DNA from: Diphasiastrum complanatum
Taxonomy: Eukaryota > Streptophyta > Lycopodiopsida > Lycopodiales > Lycopodiaceae
Reading direction: 5' to 3'
DNA length: 64,000 nucleotides
Assembly (NCBI GenBank): GCA_029204225.1
Contig: CM055106.1
Location: 18,362,149-18,426,148 of the forward strand
In this document: piece after piece, positions 28,481 through 39,068 of the stretch
Numbering within the stretch: position 1 is the stretch's first letter
Layout of the letters: each line of letters begins with the position of its first letter
Notes under the pieces: model-generated
What the model saw: only the letters and a program-made list of their open reading frames with translations
What the model was told of the DNA's origin: nothing
The model's database searches: none
Position numbers and translations under genes: made by a program

Positions 28481-28931
28481 AATTACTCTTTTCTTTTAAC
28501 GAAAATAACTATAATGTTGATATGATTACGTGAAAAATCATAATAACGTTAACAAAAAATGACTTGTTGCTGGCATGTAGACCGGGTGGTTTGGTGGAAT
28601 AGCCCGCTGGGCTTACCAAAGAAGCACACCGGGCCCCTATAAAATGCCCGCTGGGACTGCTGGGTGCCCTCTAACATAGCCCGACGAGTATTTTCACTAT
28701 AACAAAAGGCTATATCCCGCCATGTTCCTCACATTTCAACTTTCTAATCCTCTTGTTGTCTAATATTTTGCTTCCTAATCTTCTTGCTTGCGATTTATTT
28801 GCACACGATAGTAATCCACAATAGTTAAATTTTATATTTTGTACTTTTAATTTAGATAACGATCTTTAATTATACAATATTCTAGAAGTTTTGATCTAGA
28901 GTAGTTATTTTTCATGTTTGTGGTTATTTTA

Positions 28932-29370
28932 GATTCATTTTTTGGTGCACGACTATTCACTTGGCTACGTGCTATTGATGAATTTTCAATAATCATTTGT
29001 GTGCCTGATAATTATTGATTCATCTTTGGTGCACGACTGTTCACTTGGCTAGGTGCTATTGATGAATCTATAACTATCATGGTTGTTTGTTGCATGATTA
29101 GTTTCCAGTTTGTGGTTATTCTGGATTCATTTTTGGTGCGCGGCTATTCACTTGGCTAGGTGCTATTGATGAATTTTCAATAACCATTTGTGTACCTGAT
29201 AATTATTGATTCATCTTTGGTGCATGGTTATTCACTTGGCTAGGTGCTATTGATGAATTTATAACTACCATGGTTGTTTGTTGCATGATTAGTCTCAAGT
29301 TTGTAATTATTTTAGATTCATTTTTGGTGCGCGACTATTCACTTGACTAGGAGCTATTGATGAATTTTTA
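28932..29370. repeat. Alternating 84/107-bp tandem array (left part)
   Basis: The block GATTCAT, CTTTGGTGC, TATTCACTTGGCTAGGTGC recurs at 28932, 29017, 29124, 29208 and 29315, giving spacings of 85, 107, 84 and 107. Two unit types alternate: A ends in a TTTTCAATAA segment, B in a CTATAACTATCATGG segment. The last A unit is cut at 29370 by the inverted-repeat element and resumes at 36085. Confidence 0.9.
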
Positions 29371-29401
29371 CATTAGAGAAACTTAGAGCCCGACGAGGGC
29401 C
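29371..29401 (+). repeat. Left terminal inverted repeat
   Basis: Starts CATTAGAGAAACTTAGAGCC and continues CGACGAGGGCC. It matches the reverse complement of 36054-36084 at 25 of 31 positions, with the first 11 bases identical. Confidence 0.85.
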
Positions 29402-29813
29402 TTTGAAAAAGATGTTTTTTTATTTATTTTTTCTTATTTTTGTTGCCATGTGAACCAATTGAAACCTTAGCTTCAGGGTTCTACGTAACGTAGAATTTTT
29501 CAAATATAGATAAAATAAAAACTTCTTAAATATATTGTTGTTTCGTCGGGCAGCATGTGGAATGCTATTGGTTGATGAGGCCTGCCCTTCCAGCTGTCCG
29601 AAGAGACCCAAAAATATTGAAAATGAATATGATAGATGGTTGAGATGAGAAAATCGATGTACCATTAATGTATATGCATTGTCAAACCATGGTTAACAAG
29701 GATAACCAGAGTTAATTTGTGGCGCCAAATAGATCAGTGTTTCAAATTTTTGCCAACACTTTTTCTCAGATTCATGGCCTTTTGTCGACGCAAATTTTCA
29801 GATTCACAGTTCA

Positions 29814-31422
29814 TTGTTTCAGATTTTTGCATGCAAATTACGAATGGTGCCATCAAGGAAGCCGTGCTCCTCAATCGACTCTGTGCTTCTATTCAACGAG
29901 ACAGATGATAATGGATTATGGGTTGACATTAATCAGTTATTAACATTCATCATAAATTTTTACGGTATTAATGTCGATAACAAGTTGATAGTTGTTCTCA
30001 AGTTAGATGAATCTGAAATTACAAAAGGACAAAAAATGGAAAGAGTCAGTCTCACGATCATGAATGGAGCACTTTCAAATTCAAATGACTCAAAAGGCTT
30101 CAATTTCAATGTTCAATCAAAAAATGATATTTGGTGGTTGGCAGCATTTCAAGTATAGCAGTTCCTTTGCATAATAAATAGGGATAATCATTTGAATATG
30201 GATTTCATATCTAAAATCTTCTCTGTGTTAATATTATGAGGATAATCACGTATTTGTATTTTCTTATAGGTGCTGAAAGAAGACCATAACATTCTCTCAT
30301 GGATATTTAATAGAGCATCATATCCTGCCACCATAAAAAATCACATGGAGGGAGTTCCACTCAATATTCCTGGAATTGTCACTTTCAACATTGAATGGCA
30401 TTTAGCAGGAGATCTGAAAACATTAAAATGTATGTTCAATGTATCTCATGGCACTAACTCTAAACACCCTTGTTTGTACTGTATGAAAATAGCAAAAGAC
30501 ATGACAAGGAGTACAGGAATATCAAGAGATCGAGAAGATCCTAATTGGAAACCTGTACTACCGATTCCTCTACGAAATGTTCATATCTATACATTGCATG
30601 CGGAGGTGCGTATTATAGAAAAAATAATATATCTTCACATCTTGTTTGCATGGAATTCCGAGCCAGAGGCCTCTACAAAGGAAGCTATTTCCAAATTAGA
30701 GGATTTGTTGTCCAAAGTAGGCTTACATAAAGGCCACGCTAAAATAAAAAAAGATGACAAGTTATCAAGTAAAACAGAAAATATTCCATGCAAGCCGAGC
30801 ATTGGAGGATCTAAAGCTCGAAGATTTTTATCAAATTATTCTGGCAAACAATCTAAGGTTCAATACACGGTTTGGAAAGAAATTATTGCAGCAACTCAAG
30901 ATTTCAAAGAAGAAGGTTCTACTCGTATACACAAAGTAGAAGTTTGGAAAAAGTTAGACAACATGATGAAATACTTGAAAAAAGATAAATTTTCAAATAC
31001 TGATGTTCAAATGATACAGAAAACAACCAATAAATTTGTGGATGCAGTTCAGAGTGCATAGGGTGTTGGTCATATAACACATTATATGGTAAGATTTTGA
31101 TTTTACACTACGATAGACAAATATGTGCAATAAAATTAGATACTTTTGTTACTAATTTAGATTATGTTTTTATGACATGCAGCACATATTACGACATCAT
31201 TCGACAATCTTTGCAAGAAATAGTGGAAGTCTTAGCATATGGTCATCGCAAGGAATGAAAAAATATCATTGGCAAGCAAGAGCGACATTTTATAAAAGTA
31301 CACAACATGGCGGGAGTAGCACAAAAAACAGCTATATACTGCAACTTTTCCAATGGTTTTACAGAAGAATCCAAATTCGTCATAATACAAAATCGACGGA
31401 TTATAGAAAATTTCAAAATTAG
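29814..31422 (+). pseudogene. Transposase-like gene of the TIR element (three exons)
   Basis: Exons about 29814-30152, 30270-31088 and 31183-31422 have GT-AG borders and keep phase. Motifs in order: VLKLDES (possible first catalytic Asp), then EWHLAGDLKTLKCMF with a possible second Asp, HPCLYCMK (C-x2-C), a long spacer, THYM, and WSSQGMKKYHWQAR followed by STQHGG. This order resembles RNase H-fold transposases that carry a GD-K, C-x2-C and QG-EK series. Here the Glu position of QGMEK would be Lys. One in-frame TAG lies at 31059-31061. Family assignment is inference. Confidence 0.6.
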
Positions 31423-31713
31423 ACATTTTAAACAAAAATAATAGAACTGAAGTTTCAAATATCGCTCTCAAACGCAAACCCCAGTTTAGACAAGCACGTC
31501 AAGGCAACGTGCGCTCGAGAGAGATATTGGAAGCTGTGCAATATTGCTTTCGAGCGCGCATCTCTTTTCTGCAAATAATCTCTGTAGGTCTTGCACTCAA
31601 AACCGATATTCAGTGTTGGTATCGATCTCAAGCGTCATTTCATCCAATTTTTTTTGTTTTGATCCACTTTTGTTTTGTTCAAACTTCTTTTTGTTGATTT
31701 TCTTCTTCCGAGA

Positions 31714-33609
31714 ATGATGGCCAGGACCAAATCCACCACCCGTGCCATCACCATTGTATAGCCATCCCATTCTCGTGTTCCCCTTGGTACTGGTCGTAGG
31801 CGTGGCAGGAAGCAGGTCTAGCTGAGGGAGATCAGAAAACTCTAGAGATCAACTGAATTGTTGATCCCTAGAGCTCCTTTCAGCCGATTTGTACAGAATG
31901 TCACTCTGTCACTTGGGCTGGATGTTCGTTTTGTCGTGACAGCCATGGAGCCCTTGCAAGGTGCTGCAAAAGATTTTTTGTCCCAGTTTTTTGAGGATAC
32001 TTGTCTTTTGGCAGTGCATGGTAAGCGTGTCACCATCATGCCAAAGGATTTCATCATTCTCAAAAGGCTTCGGGACAGATATTCTGGTCTGCATGTTGAT
32101 AATGCTAGCACCTCCAGAGACCTGCCTCTAGATAGAACCAACGTGCCTACTACCTCTAGGAGGAAGAGAAAACAGGTTGTTCCCAAGAAGGCTGGATCTC
32201 AAAGGCCAGCTGCTTCCCTTCCTCCTAGACGTATCCCGGCCAAGAGACCCCGTGTCTTCCTGAGCTCTGAGTCAGATGTTGGAGAATCTAACTCAGATCG
32301 AAAATTTTCACCCAGTCCTCCTCTTGTTATTCGTCCAGCTCCTCTGCAGGTTTCATCACCAAAAGTGTTGATTACCCAAGAGGAGCTAGACAGAATAACA
32401 GAGAAATCTGTAAATATTCTTTCCACTTCTGTTTTTGCTTCTGTACATAATGTTTTTGTGAGAATTCCATACGATCCAGTCCAGGTTTTATTTTATTCTG
32501 ACCATTATAATCAATACGAGGCCTACCTAGCAGACAAAATTGATCTTCTCGGCAATTTTTTGATTCTTTTCTTCCAGATACACGTAGAAGCTTTAGATTA
32601 GGTCCCAAATTTTGTGTCGAGCTAAAAGATAAGACCTCAGAAATTTTAGATGCAATAGTAGAGGCTGGAGTTTCTTTTTTGCAGAATAGTATTAGTTTCG
32701 ATTCCCATGGTACAGTTTTTGTAGTTAGTCCATTTTTCATGGGAGCGGTAAAGGCGAAAAAAGCCAATTTTGAGAAGGCTGTCTATTTTATCGAGTGCAG
32801 TCTTATGGCAAAATTTTATTTGATTCCATATGAAAATAAGTAAGGATTGCTCTTTTCTTTTTGTTGCTTTAATCTGGATTGTTGCATGCCTCATTGCTTT
32901 AATAAAAACGGAATTTTTTCATAAATATGAATTTAATGATATTTGTATCTTGGTTGTTGCAGTTGGCATTGGGGCCTAAACATTCTTTTTGTAAACATAA
33001 ATAAAGAGGGAGTATCAAATTTTCTATGTGTAAAATTAAACTCAGCTGCAAATACACATAGAGAATTTGATTCTCTACTTCATGATGTCGTTTGGAAAAT
33101 ACCGACAACAGCAACTTCAATTGGAGATATAACTCTCTCAAGGTATATTCAATTTATCTCTGATATGCATGTATTTTTTTTATTTCAAATGTATCGTCAT
33201 AACATAAATAAAATTTCTATCATAATATTACTAATTTTCGTTCTATATATGCAGTGTGTACAACAAAATGACGTTTTTAGTTGTGCATGGTTCGTCCTGT
33301 ACAATACAAAGCTATTTTTTGAATGGTATAATTTACAAACGGATGTAGATATTGAAAAGGTAATATTCTATTTATTTGTAGTTCATTTCATTCTAATTCA
33401 TATTTTATTACTATCATTGTTTGTAATTTGCTGATTCTCGTGTTTTGTGATGACAGTTCACTCTTGAGCCGTATGCTCCTGATGATGTATATAGATTTCG
33501 GCAAGAGTTGATCAGAACCTTTGCCCACTACGGTGTAAGCATTGCACCTGCAATCGAGGGCCCTCAAAAAGAAGCTGCTCTTGCCTTAACAGCCTTTCAG
33601 GTTGTTTAA
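31714..33609 (+). pseudogene. Histone H3-fold protein joined to an Ulp1/C48-type cysteine protease domain
   Basis: Exon 1 (31714-32839) opens with ARTKST, like the H3 tail, then REIRKL, STELLIPRAPFSRFVQ, LDVRF, FFEDT and KRVTIMPKDF. The H3 histone fold aligns to canonical H3 without gaps in loop 1; the LLIP and KDF forms recall CENH3. A basic tail (SRRKRK, PAKRPR) follows, then a domain with FVVSPFFMG, LIPYEN, HWGLNILFVNI (catalytic His position), QQND (Gln) and FSCAWFV (Cys), typical of Ulp1 peptidases. Further exons are 32963-33142, 33255-33359 and 33457-33609. Damage: three in-frame TAG codons before the histone fold, one base missing in a T run near 32556, and a phase mismatch between exons 2 and 3. 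Confidence 0.7.
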
Positions 33610-34149
33610 GATGCAGATCTTATTTTATATGATAAAAAAAGAATGAAAGTCCTTCCTAATACAGAGGAAGACAATTTTGTAGCAAATATTCCTCTTGTTT
33701 TAAAGTCATTGAGGCTCTTCTCGAAATAGAGGAGGGCAAGATTATAGATGGAGCTGTTGCTTTATCAGCTCCTAACACTGATATAGAAAATATAGAAAAA
33801 ATGATTGAATAGAGATCTATTTGTAAATAGAGAGACATAAAAAAAAAAAGATACAATCATTTTACTTGTAAACAACCCGTTTATGGGTTTTTTTTTATTG
33901 ATATCACAATAGATCCTTACAATCAGCTTGTGTCCATAGTCTAATAATGGAATGCAATTTTTCTATAATGATAAAAAGATATTGGCATGTATTTGTTGAT
34001 AGTGAATCTCAATGTTCTTCCATAAGTTGGATTGTTTCGCCAATATCTCTGTATTTGATCTCGAGCTCATGTCTTTTATGTACTTGCATAAAATAATACA
34101 AAGATAGTTAGAATTAGTACAGAGTTTGTATTAGAAAGTTTTGATTGAA

Positions 34150-35719
34150 GCTATTCATAAAGGATCGAGTATTTACAGTTACTTACAAGTTTACCATTGA
34201 AAATGAATCTGAAGTCTGAAAGTACATCATCTTGTAGGAGCAATAGTTCCCGCCGGATGTAATTTAGACTCCAATCTTCTTCCACCTCAACACATGTCAA
34301 AACGGCATCATTGTATATAATATTTTTTTCGTTTTGAATGTCCACTGGCTTCCAAGTCGTGATCAAGTGGCACCCATTTATCTTTATTTTTTTTCCATCT
34401 TTGATAATGGAAGCATAAGCTCAACATTTGTTTTTCAATTTAATAACGGAAGCACATGGAAGACATTTTAATTCTGTATTCTATTTCTCCATCTGATCTT
34501 TTGTCCCATCCTTCATCCATAAGTTCAGATAATAAACTATCTGATAATTTTTTGCATACAAACATCGTTGGGGTTTTGTGTACATTGACACTTGAAAAGA
34601 AATCCACAAATATATTCAAGAAAATAAACCAACTCAATCTGACTGTTTTTTATCTTGTGCTCATTTTTAATGAATTTTTTACATCATTATATATCTTGCA
34701 ACGAAATGATTCTGAAACTGTAGCATCTGGTGCAATCCATTCATCACTTTCAAAGCTAGGTAATGGAATTGGTACTATTTGTCCAAAATTTTCTTTTGTA
34801 TCAGGAATGTACATTGATTCATAAAAAAAAATTCCACCATCAGCTAGATCTTTTGCAGTTCTACCTTGATATTGCAGCTGTCCAATATCAGTGTGAATAA
34901 CATCTAACACACTTGCTAAAGATCCACTCGGCTCCCATTCATTTATGTTGGGTGGATATAAATCTGCAAGAGAAAAAAGATCAGATTGGCAAGTTTACTA
35001 TTAGATATTTATGAATAACAAAAATCAAAGTATCAAAAGTATCAATACTCACAGTTGCTTTTTTTGTGATCCTGACGGTTGAATCCTTGCACATTTATCT
35101 CTGAATGCATATATACATGTTGGACTAGAATTTTAGAAATCGATTTTCCTCCTGATGATGTTCTGAAATCCAAAATTCTGGCCTTCCAATAAGATCGAAA
35201 TGATAGTTTTGAACTTTTCCTTTTTCGTAATGAGATACGCATGGATTGAAATGCAATTTTTATCTCATCGTTACTAGTTGTATAATGATGCAAAGAAGAT
35301 TTCAACCTTTGGATCTTCTCCTTGAGCATCTCATTTTCATCCAAACAAGTTTTCATCTTTGTAGATTTTTCTTCGCACTCCTTTGATATTTTCCTTGATT
35401 CCTCTTCCAAATAATGTATTATTTGCATTGAATGTGCATTCCCATAGAGCATCAAATTCTCATAGTAACCCAAAAGGCCATTTTTACCATGACACATATA
35501 GATGATTAACTGACTCACCGAATGAAAATCTGGGTGCTGCAATGAACATGGATCAATAGGATACAATGTTCCTGATGACCATAAATCTACATGTTTTAGC
35601 TTTTCCTCCCTATATGGGACCATATCAGAAGTTGATAGTTTGAGTTGCTTTGAATTTCTCGTCCTGAGCGGAGCATATTCTGGTGACAGATCCACATGAA
35701 GATGATAAAGCTTTGTCAT
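34150..35719 (-). pseudogene. Coiled-coil gene of the TIR element, unknown function
   Basis: Exon 1 (35053-35719, 222 codons) starts MTKLYHLHVDLSPEY and has a coiled-coil segment around residues 108-145 (EEESRKISKECEEKSTKMK and following). A good splice to 34963 keeps phase and continues with NINEWEPSGSL, DGGIFFYESMYIPDTKENF and PLPSFESDEW. Later pieces at 34440-34637 and 34151-34366 (VEVEEDWSLNYIRREL) are in shifted frames with a stop. It begins about 365 bp inside the right terminus and points towards the H3-protease gene. I do not recognise the family. Confidence 0.5.
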
Positions 35720-36053
35720 CAGTACAGTAGTATAGTAACAAACAACACAATGACAATAACAAAGCTGGAGATGGCGCTAACGACTCTGCTGGCGATAGAG
35801 ATGGCGTAGGTTTTTTTTCGAAATGTTACTCCTAATTCAAATTTTTGAGTGTTCTTAAGTATTGGGAGGGAATATTTCAGCATTTTGAAAAATTATATTT
35901 TAACTGTGGTTAAACACCAGTAAAGTTTGATGTGAACTAAGGTGCATTCATTTACATGAAAAGTAGTGCGGGCAGATGCGTAAAGAATTTAGATAATGAT
36001 ATTATAATTACTTTAAAGTTATTTTTCTCTCTCCTACATGGCATTTCTTATAG

Positions 36054-36084
36054 GGCCCTCTTTGGGCCCATATTTTCTCTAATG
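36054..36084 (-). repeat. Right terminal inverted repeat
   Basis: Ends TATTTTCTCTAATG; its reverse complement begins CATTAGAGAAAATATGGGCC. Beyond it the tandem-array unit resumes at 36085 with ATAATCC. Confidence 0.85.
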
Positions 36085-36200
36085 ATAATCCTTTGTGTAC
36101 CTGATAATTATTGATTCATCTTTGGTGCACGACTATTCACTTGGCTAGGTGCTAATGATGAATCTATAACTATCATGATTGTCTATTGCGTGCTTATTAT
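36085..36200. repeat. Tandem array, right part
   Basis: Completes the interrupted A unit (36085-36112) and contains one B unit starting at 36113 before the array fades into single-copy-looking sequence. Confidence 0.85.
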
Positions 36201-37177
36201 TTAAGAATTGTGTGCATTCTATGTCTATGTTCGTGAAGAATTTTAAAATTGTATAAACATTTCAATTTTCACATTTTTAGTATATGGTTTTCTTCCTGTA
36301 TGTGATACATTAGATTTCAATTTTGTATTTCATATTTCAATTACAGCACATGCTTACAATTTGATATTTCTAGCATTATTAGTAACTCGTTAACTTAATT
36401 ATGATTCATGAAGTGAGATTTATTATGAGGCTGGATTTGTAAATTGTTATTCTTAACATCTAGTACAAAAGATTTTTTATTAGATGTTATTTGCTATTTT
36501 AACAGTTGTATCAAATGAAATTTGTTATTGTAAATTTAATTTTTTAGCACTAGTAACTCGTTAAATGTTTTCGCTAACAACACTGAGTTAATTGTTTGTA
36601 ATGAGGCTCGTGTGAGAGCACTTATAAACAAAATAGTTCAAGCGACATGTTAAGAATACAACGCCAATGAAGAGAAAGTTACGGAAAATATTTGTAGTTT
36701 TATTGGAGATGTTAGCAAGTGTCTTCAGGATCTGGGAGATGAAGCTCCCTTGGGGATAGATAAAACTAAATTAGAATCTTGGGACAAGTTGTTGTGCATA
36801 GTATTGGTCATACACGACGACCTCCTTTGGTCTCTTCTTCTCGTACTTCAATGGAGGTAGCCTGGACGATTTGATGATGAAGCTACCATTCAATAATGGC
36901 TCGTTTAGAAGAGCCATGGCAAAGTTGCAGGGAATGGTAAGGTGATAGGTCCTCAACCAGACCCTATTATATCATCAAATGAGATGGTCAAAATCAAATC
37001 GATTTGTGACCATGTTTGTGGCATCTCACATGCCTTGGTGCAAACCATGGCATTTGTGCATAATGAAATCTTGTTGCATTGCGATTTGCATGCAGCTAAT
37101 GTCATGATCGATTTCAACAACCAGTTGCATACCAGGATTGGTGTCATCGATTGGAGAATGGCAGTAAGGGTTCTGTA

Positions 37178-38437
37178 GCGCAGGCATCCCAAAGGGAGCC
37201 GGGAACCACGACTTAGCTTCCCAGCCTTCAACTCTTGCCATCCAAACCCACTTGACATACAAGCAGCCAACTCGCCAACAACGATTAGAATTAACCAACT
37301 TGAAGTTCCGAAAACCAACATTGAGATCCAACCTGGCGCCATGCCAGATCGGGGGTCCCGACGTGGGTGACTTCCCTCCAAGCAAGCCGCCCGACATACA
37401 TCAAACTTAACCAACTCGAAGCTTCGTTACAAATGAGTAACATCCATTCCAAGCAAGCGGTCTGACTTACATCAGACTTAACCAACTGAAAGCTTCGTCA
37501 CGAGCGCTGGAAGCCAACCTGGCGCCACGCCAGACTGGACAGCCATAAACAGGTAACATCCACCCAAGCAAGCCATCCAACTCAGCCGACAGGTTAGAGC
37601 CCGTTCCCCAAGAGCTTAATCCATTCACGTTCATGCAAGGAATACTCAGAACCACAAGCCGCGACAGATATGGAAACAACCAGTTCCTGGACCAAATGGT
37701 CCCGACAACATACCGCTGGCGCCACGGACCGAATGGTCCCGACGGCATACCGCTGGCGTCCCGGGATACGACCCTCAGCTATGTGCCAAGTTAAAAATTT
37801 TGAAAGCGGCCTTACAACTGGCGCTTTTACCGAACACTGAAACCCAGAAGGTAATCAGAGTCAGTTTGAGGAAAATCCCACTTTATTGATAAATTTGAGA
37901 AGGTTACATTTCAAGTGTGTGACCGACCCTAGTCTCCGGGGCGCTAGCATGCCAAGGCGAGAGCCATGACAACATTCCAGCAAGGGAGGCTGAGACTTGG
38001 TTGGAGCTCGCCCTGAGTCGCAACCCGCACTCCCCTATAGTATTGGTGTGATTCGGCACCCCCCCCTCATACCAAGCACTCTACCCAAGCTGGTAAAGCA
38101 CGTTTTTCTCTCTCTAGGATTTTCTCTTTCTAGAAAGTCATTTTCTCTCTCTAGATTTTATTGATCCCCAGGTTTCCTTTAATCATGCCTAGATCGTGTG
38201 AGGTGATTGCACATCGATCTGAGCTCTCTGGACTTCGCTAGAACCGATCAAAGATTTTCAGCCATAGGAACTTGGCGCCGGCTGGATTCTGGTCACAGTG
38301 GCGCCGAGAGCGGCGCCGGCGCCGTTGGCGCCAGGAGCAGCAGGGGCGCTGCTGGCGCCGGGGACATAGCTGGCGCCGATGGCGCCGGAAGTAAAGCTTG
38401 TAAAGGTAGCTTTACAATAGGTTCAATACGAATCAAA
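37178..38437. mobile_element. GC-rich insertion in the kinase gene, probably an LTR-type fragment
   Basis: This block interrupts the kinase reading and differs in composition from its surroundings. It has no coding motif. It holds internal repeats: AACCAACTNGAAGCTTCG-like blocks at about 37273, 37408 and 37480; ACCTGGCGCCA at 37330 and 37511; CCAAGCAAGC at 37378, 37451 and 37563; and a 37-bp doublet with TGGTCCCGAC at about 37705 and 37733. A cluster of GGCGCC follows at 38265-38385. Flanks share only GTTC, so a target duplication is doubtful. Confidence 0.45.
38265..38385. repeat. GGCGCC-rich cluster
   Basis: About eight GGCGCC hexamers lie in 120 bp. The first (CTTGGCGCCGGCTGG) resembles the TGGCGCC-type primer-binding sites of some plant LTR elements. 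The plus-strand frame across it is Gly/Ala-rich and looks like a by-product of the repeat. Confidence 0.6.
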
Positions 38438-38720
38438 AAGTTCCTAGGTGGCCAATCAGACAACCCATGCGCTTAGGTTGTGGTTAGCTCATGAGTTGCT
38501 AGATCGCAACCATGTGTACACCAAAGCTACAGACACATGGTCAGTGGCATGGTTGATCACTGAGCTTATCACATTTTGTGAGAAGTTTTGTGCGTTGCAC
38601 CATCTTGGCTGGAAGCAGAGCCTTGCAGGAGCCAATGTAGAGCATATCAAATATATTGTTGCAAAAGAATATTATATTGTTGACGAGCATGCAAAAAAAA
38701 AATGTAGAAGATTTAGATAA

Positions 38721-39062
38721 TAATCTTGAGAGATTAACTTGCATCCAGAACAATATCTTCGGCCAATGGTCGTAATGATGCCTACATTTTATATATTTTG
38801 AATCTGGAGATACTACGTACAAAGAACAAAAAACGAATATAAGCTATATATCATGTTGTATTTTCAAGCAACGTGATTGCAAACTTATTTTTTTATAAGC
38901 TTATTTTGTGATATGTTTGAAATTTAGGAGGAGTTATGGGATTATGTGATATTAAATCAATGTGGAATTATGTGATATTTTAAAAACTAGAAGTTACATC
39001 ATAAATTTGTGCATTACTTGCAAGTTGCAACATATGAGAGTTTTAAACTTTGTAGCCTTGTA
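38721..39062. other. No gene seen
   Basis: AT-rich spacer between the kinase remnant and the next open frames; nothing recognised. Confidence 0.5.
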
Positions 39063-39068
39063 GGTGAT

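Larger units (their letters stand above)
29371..36084 (+). mobile_element. 6.7-kb terminal-inverted-repeat element with transposase, H3-fold/C48 protease and coiled-coil genes
   Basis: The element is bounded by inverted repeats beginning CATTAGAGAAA (29371-29401 and 36054-36084; 25 of 31 positions match). It interrupts one 84-bp unit of a tandem array: the left 56 and right 28 bases rebuild the unit exactly, so no bases were duplicated or lost at the target. Inside are a plus-strand transposase-like gene (29814-31422), a plus-strand gene for a histone H3-fold plus Ulp1-like protease (31714-33609), and a minus-strand coiled-coil gene (34150-35719). All carry stops or frameshifts, so this copy is dead. 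I do not recognise a described plant superfamily with this content. Confidence 0.75.
36596..38720 (+). pseudogene. Protein kinase pseudogene split by an insertion
   Basis: Upstream part: ARVRALINKIVQAT and DVSKCLQDLGDEAP near 36610-36740, then SYFNGGSLDDLM (hinge-like) and, at 36942-37178, AFVHNEILLHCDLHAANVMI (catalytic loop H-C-D-L-x3-N) with VIDW in place of the DFG region. Downstream part at 38448-38720: LWLAHELLDRN (APE region as AHE) and DTWSVAWLITEL (subdomain IX). Between them lies about 1.26 kb of unrelated GC-rich DNA. Frameshifts occur in the first part. The HCDLH form resembles kinases of large plant families, but I cannot name a subfamily. Confidence 0.7.

Noticed and set aside
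31714-31855. TAG recoded as Gln
   Set aside because: Neighbouring plant genes use the standard code and the element has other damage, so mutation is the simpler reading.
38207-38476. Gly/Ala-rich 89-aa protein
   Set aside because: It is a by-product of the GGCGCC repeat and runs into the kinase remnant out of frame.
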